A DNA stretch of 64,000 bases from a virus. Under the pieces are notes generated by a model. It had not been told where the DNA came from. It made no database searches and worked only from the letters and a program-made list of their open reading frames with translations. A program made the translations under genes and the position numbers. Position 1 is the stretch's first letter, and each line of letters opens with the position of its first letter. Shown here in pieces: positions 31,163 through 40,450 of the stretch. The DNA lies in the IMG/VR virus record IMGVR_UViG_3300022745_000021, positions 40,960 through 104,959 of that record; one strand, 5' to 3'.

Positions 31163-31191
31163 TACCTACATATGTTGCCTGCACGCGTCAA
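31163..31191 (-). promoter_or_regulatory. promoter with CTACATATGT box (TTGACG-17-TAGGTA)
   Basis: Upstream of the ParB/PAPS operon; the -35 overlaps the end of phoH. An ACATATGTAGG palindrome spans the -10. Confidence 0.55.
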
Positions 31192-32006
31192 CCGGCTTGC
31201 GGCGAATTGCGCGCCGGGTTGCGTTCCGGGGTGCGCGCCGAGTTGCCAAGGAAGGCGGGCACGTGGGCTTCGGTGTAGGTTTTCCAGCCCTTGACCCAGC
31301 GCGCCGTCAGCGCCGAGCGGACGATGTCGCGCTCCGTCAGGCGGACCACGGCGACGTCTTCCATGCGCGCGGCGTTGGCGATGGCGATCACCGCTTGCAG
31401 CCCGTTGCAAAGTTCGAGGTCGGTCTGCTCGATGTCGCCGTCGATCACGACCTTGGTGTTCTCGCCGATGCGGGTGGTGAACAGCTTCATCTGTTCGACC
31501 GTGGTGTTCTGCGCCTCGTCGAGGATCACGAACGCGTCCTCGAACGTCAGGCCGCGCATGTAGGTGAACGGCTCGACCCGCAGCGTCTTGGCGCCGATCA
31601 TCGCCTTGATCGCGGCGTCCCCCAGCCGCTTGCGCAGCACCGCGACGATCGGTTCGGCCCACGGCGCGAGCTTCTGGTCGATGTTGCCGGGCAGGAAGCC
31701 GTGCTTCTCGCCGCCCGCTTCGACCGCCGGGCGTACGAGGATGATCTGCTTGATCTGGCCCGCCTTGAACATTTGCGCGGCGAGGCTGGCGGCAAGGAAC
31801 GTCTTGCCAGTGCCCGCCGGTCCCAAGGCGATCGTCATGGTGTTGGTCTTGAGGCTGGCGAGGTAGCGTTCCTGTCCGGGGGTCTTGGGTTTGACGGGGG
31901 CTTGGGTGGTCTGGAAGGTCTCGGCTTGGGTCTCCTGCCGGGCGCGGCGCTTCTCGGCTTTAGTCGGCCGGGCGCTCTGACGTGGGGTCGGACGGGGAGC
32001 ATTCAT
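31188..32006 (-). CDS. phoH: PhoH-like ATPase
   Basis: 272 residues. Walker A G-P-A-G-T-G-K-T at 62-69, Walker B V-I-L-D-E-A-Q-N near 175, and G-D-I-E-Q-T-D after it, as in PhoH/PhoL. Basic, Arg-rich N-terminal extension of about 40 residues. PhoH proteins are widespread in phages and thought to be RNA helicase-like ATPases, often linked to phosphate stress. Its 5' end overlaps the HNH gene by 47 bases. Confidence 0.9.
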   Translation of the reverse strand: MNAPRPTPRQSARPTKAEKRRARQETQAETFQTTQAPVKPKTPGQERYLASLKTNTMTIALGPAGTGKTFLAASLAAQMFKAGQIKQIILVRPAVEAGGEKHGFLPGNIDQKLAPWAEPIVAVLRKRLGDAAIKAMIGAKTLRVEPFTYMRGLTFEDAFVILDEAQNTTVEQMKLFTTRIGENTKVVIDGDIEQTDLELCNGLQAVIAIANAARMEDVAVVRLTERDIVRSALTARWVKGWKTYTEAHVPAFLGNSARTPERNPARNSPQAG

Positions 32007-32400
32007 CGTCGTGTCCTTTCAGGGAGGCGCGCTGCTCTGCCGTCGTCTTGCGAACGTGACAGGGGATGCACAAAATCTGGATGTTTTCCGGTAGCCAGTA
32101 CCGGATGTCGCGCGGCGCATCGCGCAGGCGGCGCACGTGATCGACGTGCCACGCATCGTCGAGACGGTCGGCCTTCTTGCCGCACGACGCGCACTTCCCC
32201 TTGTCCCGGCGGAACAGGAAAATGCGCGCACACTTGGGATCGGATGCGACCAGATAGAGGTCGAGGCAGCGCGCGTGCCAGCGGCGCGGGCGGCCATTCT
32301 TGCCGGGGATAGTCGGTTCGCCGCACATACGACACAGGCCAGCCGGCGCGTTGCCAAACGGCAATTCAGGCGGTCGGCGGTGGTCGGTCGTGTCGGCCAT
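31960..32400 (-). CDS. HNH endonuclease
   Basis: 146 residues. Two C-x-x-C pairs (C-R-M-C, C-A-S-C) and an HNH core W-H-V-D-H-V-R-R-L ... N-I-Q-I-L-C-I-P-C-H, i.e. a zinc-bound His-Me finger nuclease. GGAGGGACCG precedes the ATG. It could be a homing nuclease or, like many phage HNH proteins, a DNA-processing factor. Confidence 0.85.
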   Translation of the reverse strand: MADTTDHRRPPELPFGNAPAGLCRMCGEPTIPGKNGRPRRWHARCLDLYLVASDPKCARIFLFRRDKGKCASCGKKADRLDDAWHVDHVRRLRDAPRDIRYWLPENIQILCIPCHVRKTTAEQRASLKGHDDECSPSDPTSERPAD

Positions 32401-32455
32401 CGGTCCCTCCGGGGTCACCCCCTAGATAGGGATCGTCCCCCTAGACGTGTAGGGG

Positions 32456-33634
32456 TCAGTCAAGCATTTCGGGTGTGATCGTATGCGAGCCGAACTCGCC
32501 GTAGGCACGGTGGTAGATCACCGTGTCGATCCGGCGTTCGCTCCACCAGCCGCCGCGTGCCGCGTGGGCATCGCGCGCCGCCATGGTCGGGTGCTGGCGC
32601 AGTTCGCAGCCGGGGTAGTCCTTGATCTCGCGGTGGTGGCGGTGGCCGGTGTGGATGTAGACCTTGGCGCAGCGCCCCCATGCTTCGCGGAACTGCGCGG
32701 CGAACAGCGCGGGCAGGCTCTCGTTCTTGCGCAAGTGGCCGTGGTGGAAGCCCAGCAGCGTGTTGCCCCACTCGATCGCGTAGAACGGCAGGTCGCTATC
32801 GTGGACGGTGACGCGCGGCTCGTTCTCGTAGAGGCAGGCGAACAGCTTGCGGAGCCACAGCGACGAGACGATGTCGTGGTTGCCCTCGGCGATCAGCAGG
32901 ATGACGTGGCGGTGCTTGGTCAGCGCCTGCGCGACGAGGCCCCGGATCAGGCGGATGGCGATCTCGACGACCTTGCCGAAGCGGCTGTCGGCATCGAGCA
33001 CGTGCCCGTGGGTCGGGGTGATGGCGGCGAGGCCATCGTAGTGCATGAAGTCGCCTTGGATGTTGACGAGGCCGGTGTCGGCCGCCGGGCTGCCCGCCAC
33101 CATCGCGGCCATGGCCTTGCGGGCGGTGTCCTCGGCGATGCCGGTGTCCCAGTCGGCCCCGCCTTCGCGGTGCCACGCCATCATGCCCAGATGGTAGTCG
33201 GTGAAGGTGTAGAGCGCCAGCAGGTCCTTCTTGACCTTGGCGCTGAACGGCACCGGCGCAGCGTGCTTGATCTGCTCGGACATCGCCGCGACCGCGTGTT
33301 CGAGCGCGCGCAGCACGTGCGCCGCGTCGGGGTTCTGGCGCTCCCATGTACGCTCGACGACGCCGTCCCGGTCCCGCGCCACGGTGACCTTGCCCATGGC
33401 GTAGCCCGGGGCGACGCCGTGGTTGAAGTGGCCGGGCGCGAAGCCCGACAAGGACGCCTTGGTCTTGAGCGCGCGGAGCGAGCGGGCGACCACGTCGTTG
33501 GACAAGCCCAGCGCGGCGTTGGCGGCGGTGGCATTGCCGTGCTTGGCGATGGCGTCGAGAAATTCGCGCTGCCGGGGCGAGGCGAGATCGTACAAGCGTT
33601 GCTGGTACTCGGCGGATTGGTCGATGTCGGCCAT
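32456..33634 (-). CDS. metallophosphoesterase with N-terminal HTH
   Basis: 392 residues. Residues 10-60 form a winged-helix/HTH (A-T-A-A-N-A-A-L-G-L-S-N). The rest has the calcineurin-like phosphoesterase motifs in order: T-D-Y-H-L-G, Q-G-D-F-M-H, E-G-N-H-D, H-H-G-H and T-G-H-R-H-H. This enzyme class hydrolyses phosphodiesters with two metals. The HTH makes a DNA substrate likely. GGAGGGACTT precedes the ATG; alternative start seven codons upstream rejected. Confidence 0.85.
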   Translation of the reverse strand: MADIDQSAEYQQRLYDLASPRQREFLDAIAKHGNATAANAALGLSNDVVARSLRALKTKASLSGFAPGHFNHGVAPGYAMGKVTVARDRDGVVERTWERQNPDAAHVLRALEHAVAAMSEQIKHAAPVPFSAKVKKDLLALYTFTDYHLGMMAWHREGGADWDTGIAEDTARKAMAAMVAGSPAADTGLVNIQGDFMHYDGLAAITPTHGHVLDADSRFGKVVEIAIRLIRGLVAQALTKHRHVILLIAEGNHDIVSSLWLRKLFACLYENEPRVTVHDSDLPFYAIEWGNTLLGFHHGHLRKNESLPALFAAQFREAWGRCAKVYIHTGHRHHREIKDYPGCELRQHPTMAARDAHAARGGWWSERRIDTVIYHRAYGEFGSHTITPEMLD

Positions 33635-33671
33635 AAGTCCCTCCGGGGGTTGCACCCGGTAGATAGGGACT

Positions 33672-33700
33672 TATGGCTACATGTGTAGGGTTGGTGTCAA
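33672..33700 (-). promoter_or_regulatory. possible promoter with CTACACATGTAG box
   Basis: Consensus TTGACA with a perfect CTACACATGTAG in the spacer and a weak -10 (CATAAG or GCCATA). Upstream of the metallophosphoesterase gene. Confidence 0.5.
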
Positions 33701-33713
33701 CTACGCCCCGCAA

Positions 33714-34106
33714 CTACGCCTTGTCGGCGCGGTCCTGCGCGGCCTTGTCCGAGTAGACCAACCCGGCGTAGCGCTTGGCGAGCTTGGCCTTGTTGGCACC
33801 GAGCGTAGTCTCGCGGCTGATGCCGAGCGCGGTGCGGATGCCCTGCATGAAGAACTCCAGATCGCCCAGTTCCTCGATCACGTTCGTCATGTCGAGCGGC
33901 TTCTGGTAGACGACGTGCGCCTTGATCGCGTCGAGCAATTCGCCCGCCTCGCCGGCAACGCCCGTCCCCATGTGCCACAGGTTGGCCTGTTCCGCCGTCA
34001 GGGCGGCGCGCACGTCCTCGCCGGGCTTGTTCAGCGTTGCGACAAATTCATGGTAGGGCAGGCTCGCGAGCTTGGCGTCGGTGATGTCAGGATTGGTGTC
34101 GGACAT
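33714..34106 (-). CDS. MazG-like nucleotide pyrophosphohydrolase
   Basis: 130 residues. A-G-E-A-G-E-L-L-D-A-I-K near 55 and V-I-E-E-L-G-D-L-E-F-F at 75 give the E-x-x-E-x12-28-E-x-x-D signature of MazG. It lies just after NrdA, fitting a house-cleaning role in the dNTP pool or lowering of (p)ppGpp. Confidence 0.85.
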   Translation of the reverse strand: MSDTNPDITDAKLASLPYHEFVATLNKPGEDVRAALTAEQANLWHMGTGVAGEAGELLDAIKAHVVYQKPLDMTNVIEELGDLEFFMQGIRTALGISRETTLGANKAKLAKRYAGLVYSDKAAQDRADKA

Positions 34107-34132
34107 GGGGTAGGCTCTCCGGTTGGTTGGGG

Positions 34133-35980
34133 TTACTGGCAGGCTTCGCAGGTTTCGTACTTGGCATCGCCCTCGGGGACGAACACCGACGGCTTGTCGA
34201 GGGTGTTGTCGGCGTCCACCGCGCCCGCGATTGCAGCGCGTTGCACCGACTTCGAGCGCAGGTAGTACAGGCTCTTGCTCCCGCCTTCCCACGCCAAGAA
34301 GTGCAGCAGGAACATTTCCCACTTGTCCACGTCGCCGGGCACGAACAGGTTCACGCTCTGCGCCTGCGAGATATACTCGGCGCGCGCATTCGACATGCGC
34401 ACCAGCGCGAACTGGTCGATCTCGAAGCTGGTCTTGAACACGTCCTTCTCGTCGGCAGCTAGAAATTCCAGATGCTGCACCGAGCCGCCGTGTTCGAGGA
34501 TCGAGGTCCACGTCGCCTCGTTGTCGGCGCCGTAGCGCGCCAGCGTCTCGGCAAGGTAGGGGTTCTTGACGACGAAGCTGCCCGACAGCGTCTTGTGCGT
34601 GTAGACGTTGGCGGGGATCGGCTCGACGCCCGCGCTGGTCCCCCCGGCGATGATCGAAATGCTCGCGGTCGGGGCGATCGCCATGGTGTTGGAGAAGTAT
34701 TCGGCCTCCTCCATCGGGAACGCCTCGGGGTCGAGGTCATGCGCGTCCTGCCAGTCGGCGCACGGGCCGCGCTGCGCGGCGAGCTTGCGGCTGGCCTTGG
34801 TCGCCTCGGCGTTGATGTGAGCGAAGATCACCTCGTTCCACTGGTCGGCGGACGAGCTATCGAACGGCACCAGCAGGCTCTGGAGCAGCGAGTGCAGCCC
34901 CATCACCCCCAGCCCCACCGAACGCTCGTTGAGCGCGGCATAGACCGCCCGCGACATCCCCGCCGGGGCCTTGTCGGCAAAGTCGGTGAGCACGTTGGCG
35001 AGGAAGCGCATGACGTCTTCGATGAAGCGCTCGTCGCGGCCCCACTCGAAGAACTTCTCGGCGTTGAGCGAGGACAGGCAGCACACGGCGGTGCGGTCGA
35101 TGCCGTGGTGGTCGGGGCCGGTCGGTAGGGTGATTTCCGAGCACAGGTTGCTCGTCGTCACCATGAGGCCCAGTCGCTTGTGGTGCTTGGGGATCGCCCG
35201 GTTCACCGTGTCGGAGAACACGATGTAGGGTTCGCCGGTGGCAAGCCGCGTGTCGATGATCTTCTCGAACAGCGTGCGCGCGTGCACGGTCTTGCGCACC
35301 GAGCCATCCTTGGGGGAGCGCAGGTCCCACGTGGTGTCGGCGCGCACCGCCTCCATGAACGCGTCGGGGATCAGCACGCCGTGGTGCAGGTTCAGGCTCT
35401 TGCGGTTGAAGTCGCCCGACGGCTTGCGGATTTCGAGGAACTCCTCGATCTCGGGATGGGCGACGTCGAGGTAGACCGCCGCCGAGCCGCGCCGCAGGCT
35501 GCCTTGGCTGATCGCCAGCGTCAGGCTGTCCATGACGCGCACGAACGGGATGATGCCCGACGTCTTGCCATTGAGGCCCACCGGCTCGCCGATGCCGCGC
35601 ACCTTGCCCCAGTAGGTGCCGATGCCGCCGCCGTTCGAGGACAGCTTGAGGTTTTCCGAGTAGATCGCGTCGATACCGTCGAGACTGTCGGGCACCTGAT
35701 TGAGGTAGCACGAAATGGGAAGGCCCCTGCCCGTTCCGCCGTTGGACAGCACCGGCGTCGCCGGCATGAACCACAGCTGCGAAATGTAATCGTACAGCCG
35801 CTGCGCGTGCGGGCCGTCATCGGCGAACGCGCAGGCAACCCGGGCGAACATCATCTGGTAGTTCTCGCCGGGCAGCAGGTAGCGATCGTCGAGCGTCGCC
35901 TTGCCGAAGTCGGTGAGGAGCGCGTCGCGGTCGCGGTCGATGGCGATGGCGAAACGGGGTCCGAAATAGGTTTCCAACAT
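34133..35980 (-). CDS. nrdA: ribonucleoside-diphosphate reductase, large subunit
   Basis: 615 residues, full class I NrdA core without an ATP-cone domain. Key residues: P-I-S-C-Y near 90, the N-x-C-x-E triad in T-S-N-L-C-S-E-I, C-C-L-S-S-L-N, P-T-A-S-I-S and a C-terminal E-T-C-E-A-C-Q redox pair. It makes dNDPs with NrdB. Absence of the ATP cone suggests no dATP feedback. Start AAC-ATG follows GGGAG. Confidence 0.95.
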   Translation of the reverse strand: MLETYFGPRFAIAIDRDRDALLTDFGKATLDDRYLLPGENYQMMFARVACAFADDGPHAQRLYDYISQLWFMPATPVLSNGGTGRGLPISCYLNQVPDSLDGIDAIYSENLKLSSNGGGIGTYWGKVRGIGEPVGLNGKTSGIIPFVRVMDSLTLAISQGSLRRGSAAVYLDVAHPEIEEFLEIRKPSGDFNRKSLNLHHGVLIPDAFMEAVRADTTWDLRSPKDGSVRKTVHARTLFEKIIDTRLATGEPYIVFSDTVNRAIPKHHKRLGLMVTTSNLCSEITLPTGPDHHGIDRTAVCCLSSLNAEKFFEWGRDERFIEDVMRFLANVLTDFADKAPAGMSRAVYAALNERSVGLGVMGLHSLLQSLLVPFDSSSADQWNEVIFAHINAEATKASRKLAAQRGPCADWQDAHDLDPEAFPMEEAEYFSNTMAIAPTASISIIAGGTSAGVEPIPANVYTHKTLSGSFVVKNPYLAETLARYGADNEATWTSILEHGGSVQHLEFLAADEKDVFKTSFEIDQFALVRMSNARAEYISQAQSVNLFVPGDVDKWEMFLLHFLAWEGGSKSLYYLRSKSVQRAAIAGAVDADNTLDKPSVFVPEGDAKYETCEACQ

Positions 35981-35983
35981 GTG

Positions 35984-37063
35984 TTACGCTCCCACCTTGC
36001 AACGCGTTGCACTGGCAGCGCTGGCGGCCTGCAATCGGTCAAATTTCGCCCACACGCCGTCGGCGCCGGACCACGTCCCCCGGCTTGCGCCCTTGGAGTA
36101 TTCGGTCGCGCGGGTCTCGAAGAAGTTGGCGTGCTCGACGCCGTTGAGGAGCGGCGACAGCCACGGCAGCGGGTGCGCACTCTGCCCCGGGTGATAGCCG
36201 TAGAGGTTGGCGTCGAGCCGCAGCTGCGCCAGCCGCCAGTCGGCGAGGTAGCGGATGTACGCCTTGAGGTCGTCGGCCGTCATGCCCTCGACCGGCCCGG
36301 CCTCGAACGCGAGGTCGATGAACGCGTCCTCCAGCCTGACCGTGTTGCGGCAGCATTCGACGATGTCGTCGCGCACCGCCGGGGTCATCGCCCCGGTCTC
36401 GCGGCACCACTCATGGAACAGGCGGATGATGCCCTCGCAGTGCAGGCTCTCGTCGCGCACCGACCACGTGACGATCTGCCCCATGCCCTTCATCTTGTTG
36501 AAGCGCGGGAAGCCCATCAGCATCGCGAACGAACCGAACAGCTGCAAGCCCTCGGTGAAGCCGCCGAACATCGCCAGCGTGCGCGCCACGTCCTGCACGG
36601 TGTCCACCCCGAAGGTGCCCATGTAGTCGTGCTTGGCGCGCATGGCGTCCAGCTGCATGAACACCCCGTACTCGCTTTCCGCCATGCCGATCGTGTCGAG
36701 CAGGTGCGAGTAGGCCGCGACGTGGACGGTCTCCATGTTGGAGAACGCCGCCAGCATCATCTTGACCTCGGTGGGCTGGAAGATGCGCCCGTACTTGTCG
36801 TGGTAGCAGTTCTGCACGTCGATGTCGGCCTGCGTGAAGAACCGGAAAATCTGCGTGAGCAGGTTGCGCTCGGCGTCGGTGATCGTGCCGTCCACCCATT
36901 GCTTGCAGTCTTCGCCGAGCGGCACTTCCTCGGGCATCCAGTGGATTTGCTGCTGGCGCTGCCAGAACATATGCGCCCACGAGTAGCGAAAGGGCTTGTA
37001 GGCGGTGCTCGCGGTGAGCAATCCGGGGGTCGGGGCGGCGAGATTTGGGGCGTTTTCGATCAT
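35984..37063 (-). CDS. nrdB: ribonucleoside-diphosphate reductase, small subunit
   Basis: 359 residues. Di-iron ligands in M-E-T-V-H and D-E-S-L-H, and a Tyr seven residues after the first Glu (E-T-V-H-V-A-A-Y), matching the radical Tyr122 position of class Ia enzymes. Forms an operon with nrdA four bases downstream. Promoter at 37070-37098 with a CTACACGTGT box. Confidence 0.95.
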   Translation of the reverse strand: MIENAPNLAAPTPGLLTASTAYKPFRYSWAHMFWQRQQQIHWMPEEVPLGEDCKQWVDGTITDAERNLLTQIFRFFTQADIDVQNCYHDKYGRIFQPTEVKMMLAAFSNMETVHVAAYSHLLDTIGMAESEYGVFMQLDAMRAKHDYMGTFGVDTVQDVARTLAMFGGFTEGLQLFGSFAMLMGFPRFNKMKGMGQIVTWSVRDESLHCEGIIRLFHEWCRETGAMTPAVRDDIVECCRNTVRLEDAFIDLAFEAGPVEGMTADDLKAYIRYLADWRLAQLRLDANLYGYHPGQSAHPLPWLSPLLNGVEHANFFETRATEYSKGASRGTWSGADGVWAKFDRLQAASAASATRCKVGA

Positions 37064-37069
37064 ATTGGT

Positions 37070-37098
37070 AACCTACACGTGTTGCCCTTGGGGGTCAA
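37070..37098 (-). promoter_or_regulatory. promoter with CTACACGTGT box (TTGACC-17-TAGGTT)
   Basis: Promoter of nrdBA. CCTACACGTGTT overlaps the -10, so a binding protein would block it. Confidence 0.6.
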
Positions 37099-37190
37099 GC
37101 GAAATGGGTGTCCCTGCACCGGGTTGCAATGGGTGTTCCGCACGTGATCCGCACGTGATCCGCACGCGATCCGCGCTGACGCAGGACAGC

Positions 37191-37226
37191 AAAAAGCCCG
37201 GAAGGGATTGCTCCCAACCGGGCTTT
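37191..37226 (-). terminator. rho-independent terminator
   Basis: AAGCCCGG/CCGGGCTT with an inner GGGA/TCCC extension and TTTTT on the minus strand, shortly after the 447-residue gene. Confidence 0.85.
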
Positions 37227-37251
37227 CCGGGGCCGTGAGGCCGCAGCGCCG

Positions 37252-38595
37252 TTAGGCGACCTGCGCTTCCTCGGCACCCTCGGGGCCGTGCTCCCCTTGG
37301 GTCAGGTTCTCGCCCGCCTGCCCGACGATCTCGCCGTCCGCCGCAGTGGCAGTGAGCGTGACGCCAAAGCGGACCGCGACGACTTCGAGCATCGTCTGGA
37401 GGTCAACCGCCGTGCCCTCGGTCATCAGCGACCAGTCGTCGCAGATGTACTTGAACGCGTCCGACAGGTCCTCGGTTCCGGCCAGCGACTTGGCGTGCTG
37501 GAGGGCACGCTCGGCCGACGCCGCCGCATCGCTCTGGAGGCGGAAGTTGAACTGCGAGACGGCAACCTTTTCGTTGCTCCCCGCCGTCTGGCGCCGGGCC
37601 ACCTCGTAGGACGAACGGATGTGCGAGGTCAGTTCGTCGCGGGTGTGTTCCTTGGCGTAATCGACCAGCGCGTCGAAGTCCTCGGCCAGCTTGTCGGGGC
37701 TGACGTTGCCGACCCGGACGATCTGGATGGCCTTCGACCAGCCGATTTCGCGCAGGCGCTGTTCGTTGATGCCGGCGGCCTGCACCTGATCGAACACCGA
37801 GATCAGGTAGCGAGCCTTGCGGTAGTCGATCGCCAGTTCCGCCTTGGCATAGTCGGCGAACCCGCGCTTGCCGTCGTAGCCGAGCCGCTTGTAGACGCCG
37901 CTCTCCGCGACGTAGGCCAGCACGCCGCCGAGCGTGTAGTAGGTCTCGTCGATGCGGTTGGCGAGGCTCTTGGCCGCGATCAGCGCCGCGTCGGCCTCGG
38001 CCATTTCGTCCTCGCTGACCGATGCCAGCGCCGCCCGGACCATCGCCGAACGCATGCTGCCGGTGTGCTCGATCACCGCGAGATCGGTGCCGGTCGTGCC
38101 CTCGGCCGTGTCGTCGGAAGTGCCCTCGGCCGGGACCTCGGTCGTGTTCGCGGCGGCAGGCTTGATGGCCTTGCCCGCGTCCTTGGTGCCAGCTTCCTTG
38201 GCCGCCTTGGCAGCCGCCGCCTTGGTGGCCTTCGCGCCCTTGGCCGCGCCCTTGCCCTTGGCCGGGGCCTTGGCTTCGGTTTCCTCGGTCACCAGCGGAA
38301 GCTCGTCGCCCGGCTGTTCATCGACGCCCTCGCGGCCCTCGACAGCGGGGTCGATCTGGTTGGCTTCGTCGGGCTGGATCACCTCGACTTCCTCGGGGAA
38401 CAGCGTGTCGGTCTCGGTGACGTCGGTACGGGCGTTGCCCGCTTCGTCGAGCATATCGATCACGAGGCCGCCGTCGGGGTTGATCGCGCGGATGCGCACG
38501 GTGTCGCCCGCCGTCAGCAGCGGATCATCGACCTGATCGGTGTAGCCCTTGAAGCGGACCACCTGCCCGACGTTCAGTTCCTTCAGTTCAGCCAT
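37252..38595 (-). CDS. hypothetical protein, beta barrel plus Ala/Lys linker plus helical domain
   Basis: 447 residues. Residues 1-75 are beta-rich (G-Q-V-V-R-F-K-G-Y, A-G-D-T-V-R-I-R-A-I). Residues 100-165 are Ala/Lys/Glu low complexity. Then a helical domain from G-S-M-R-S-A-M-V with Y-T-L-G-G-V-L-A-Y-V and I-D-Y-R-K-A-R-Y-L, reminiscent of helical DNA-binding domains of plasmid/phage replication proteins. Own promoter and terminator. Not assigned. Confidence 0.75.
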   Translation of the reverse strand: MAELKELNVGQVVRFKGYTDQVDDPLLTAGDTVRIRAINPDGGLVIDMLDEAGNARTDVTETDTLFPEEVEVIQPDEANQIDPAVEGREGVDEQPGDELPLVTEETEAKAPAKGKGAAKGAKATKAAAAKAAKEAGTKDAGKAIKPAAANTTEVPAEGTSDDTAEGTTGTDLAVIEHTGSMRSAMVRAALASVSEDEMAEADAALIAAKSLANRIDETYYTLGGVLAYVAESGVYKRLGYDGKRGFADYAKAELAIDYRKARYLISVFDQVQAAGINEQRLREIGWSKAIQIVRVGNVSPDKLAEDFDALVDYAKEHTRDELTSHIRSSYEVARRQTAGSNEKVAVSQFNFRLQSDAAASAERALQHAKSLAGTEDLSDAFKYICDDWSLMTEGTAVDLQTMLEVVAVRFGVTLTATAADGEIVGQAGENLTQGEHGPEGAEEAQVA

Positions 38596-38675
38596 GGTAT
38601 TTGTCTCCTCTGTGATGTGCTGCCAACACGGTAGCGGGGTTTGGTCCGGTAGGGTTTCTCCCCGCCGATGCATCC

Positions 38676-38703
38676 CTTCTACAATGCGCGGGCTACAAGT
38701 CAA
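38676..38703 (-). promoter_or_regulatory. promoter (TTGACT-16-TAGAAG)
   Basis: The -35 overlaps the stop of the RuvC-like gene. No dyad; a TTGCAAC/GTTGCA palindrome lies just upstream. Confidence 0.55.
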
Positions 38704-39383
38704 GCCATTTGCAACCCGGTTGCACTTTTTTCGGGCGGGTTTTCGGGCGGGTTCGGTCTGGCGCGCTCGCGCACCTTGGGCAGCGGCAGCGGCGCGACGT
38801 ACTCGATCTTGGCGAGACCCGCCGCGTGATCCTTGGTCGGCGGGGTGATCTGCCCGGTGAGCATGCCGGCGACGACGGCAAGGCTGGCGCTGTCCGCCAT
38901 GTCGTCCTGCGGGAGTTCAATGCCGAAGCGCTTGAACAGTTCGAGCGCGCCCGTGCCCTTCCCCTTCGACGCCCCGCTCCCGGTGATCGCCTTGAGCCAG
39001 CAGCCCTTGGCGGCAATCGCCATCGGCACGCCGATCTGGCCGAGCGTCAGCTTGATGATGCCGCCCAGTTCGCCGAGCGAGTGCGCATGACTGTTGGCCG
39101 AGCCGAACGAATACCCCTCGATCACGATCAGCTGCGCCTGATAGCGCAGGACCTCGGTCACGATCTGGTCGCGCAGCCATGCCAGCCGCGCCAATCCGCG
39201 CAGCGATCCCGGCGCGAACCGCTTGGTCACCGCCTGCCCCGCGATGAAAATCGTCAGCGCCGTGGACGTCAGCGACAGGTCGAGACCCATCACGCAGGTC
39301 GCCACCGGCAACGCATGGTCCTGCAAGTGCGTCTGCACCTTGGGTTCGACCGGCTTGGGCGGGTGGCGCGGGGATGTCGGCAT
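38700..39383 (-). CDS. RuvC-like Holliday junction resolvase
   Basis: 227 residues. RNase H-fold catalytic acids are visible: M-G-L-D-L-S-L-T-S-T near 34, V-I-E-G-Y-S-F-G-S near 90, and D-D-M-A-D-S-A-S near 165. A basic loop G-S-G-A-S-K-G-K-G lies before the last. Pro/Glu-rich basic tail. AAAGGAATTTCCC precedes the ATG. Expected role: resolving recombination junctions before packaging. Confidence 0.85.
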   Translation of the reverse strand: MPTSPRHPPKPVEPKVQTHLQDHALPVATCVMGLDLSLTSTALTIFIAGQAVTKRFAPGSLRGLARLAWLRDQIVTEVLRYQAQLIVIEGYSFGSANSHAHSLGELGGIIKLTLGQIGVPMAIAAKGCWLKAITGSGASKGKGTGALELFKRFGIELPQDDMADSASLAVVAGMLTGQITPPTKDHAAGLAKIEYVAPLPLPKVRERARPNPPENPPEKSATGLQMA

Positions 39384-39427
39384 GGGAAATTCCTTTAGGT
39401 GTTCGGGGGGCCGGTGTTCGGCGGGGT

Positions 39428-40450
39428 TCAGGGGACTTGGAAGCACGGCACCAGCGCCGGGCATTTCTTGGCGCGGGGGCGGTCGATAGCCGAGCAGCTG
39501 GTGAGGCGCGGCGGGGGCGTGCCCTCGGCGATGGCGTCGCGCAGGCGCACGGCGCGCTCCAAGGATCGTTCCAGCACGCCAACCCACCGGGCGGTGGTGA
39601 CGTCCACGTCGAACACCTTGTAGGGCGATCCCCAGCGGAACTCCTTCTTGGCGTAGACGAGGAGCACCTTGTCGTGGACGAGCAGCCCGGCCTTTTGCGC
39701 GAGGTAGCGATAGAGCAGCGCTTGGTTGATGTGCTCGGTCAGCGGCTCGGTGAGGCCGTCCCACTGGTCCGCCGTCATGGACTTGATCTCGACCGGGAAG
39801 AACCAGCGCGCGATGAACAGGCCCAAGTCGGGGTTGCCCACGATCTTGTTGTCGTGATCGAACCACGGCTGTTCGTGGTAGCGGTTGAGCGGCAGCTGGC
39901 ACGTCGGGCACAGCTTGTCCTGCTTCGGCCGGGCGCCGATGTGCACGCTCGCCTCGCACGCGCACTTCCACTGCCCGTAGACCTTGAAGCCGGTTGCATC
40001 CCCGTCGGTGATGTTGTCGCGGATGTGTGCTTCGGCGGCGCGGCCATATTTCCACATCAGCCGGTGCCCGCCGGTGACCGCCTCGAAGTCGATGCGGCCC
40101 TGCACCGCGTTCAGCACATAGTGCCGCTCGCACACGTCCGAGCAGAGCGTGCTGACGTGGGCATAGCCGGGCCGCCCGACGCGGCTGGCCTCGACGCGGC
40201 GATCCTTGTTGTCGAGCAGCGTCTTCAAGCGGTCGCCGGTGAGATCGGGCATCGCCGGACGGATCGCGCCGGTATAGACCGCCGGGGCCATCGGATCGTC
40301 GTCGGTGTTGCCCCCCTGCCCGGTGCGCCCGGCCATGATGCGGATGCCGCCGGTGGGGGCGATTGCAACTGGTTGCACCTCGCCGGTGCCCTGCCCCGCC
40401 GCGACGCCGGCCAGCTTGCGCGCGGCGATCCGCGCCAACAGCCCGGTCAC
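39428..40450 (-). CDS. PD-(D/E)XK nuclease, Cas4/RecB-like
   Basis: 340 residues from a GTG (GTGA overlap). Nuclease core in order: G-R-A-A-E-A-H near 140, G-N-P-D-L-G-L-F near 205, V-E-I-K-S near 220 and Q-A-L-L-Y-R-Y-L-A (the motif IV Q-x3-Y). Cysteines (C-A-C, C-P-T-C, and K-K-C-P-A-L-V-P-C) may bind zinc or a cluster. Likely a recombination/repair exonuclease. Confidence 0.85.
   Translation of the reverse strand: MTGLLARIAARKLAGVAAGQGTGEVQPVAIAPTGGIRIMAGRTGQGGNTDDDPMAPAVYTGAIRPAMPDLTGDRLKTLLDNKDRRVEASRVGRPGYAHVSTLCSDVCERHYVLNAVQGRIDFEAVTGGHRLMWKYGRAAEAHIRDNITDGDATGFKVYGQWKCACEASVHIGARPKQDKLCPTCQLPLNRYHEQPWFDHDNKIVGNPDLGLFIARWFFPVEIKSMTADQWDGLTEPLTEHINQALLYRYLAQKAGLLVHDKVLLVYAKKEFRWGSPYKVFDVDVTTARWVGVLERSLERAVRLRDAIAEGTPPPRLTSCSAIDRPRAKKCPALVPCFQVP

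Noticed and set aside
37141-37175. Direct repeats of CGCACGTGATC near 37.15 kb
   Set aside because: Only three imperfect units next to a terminator, with no link to another feature; not enough to call an element.
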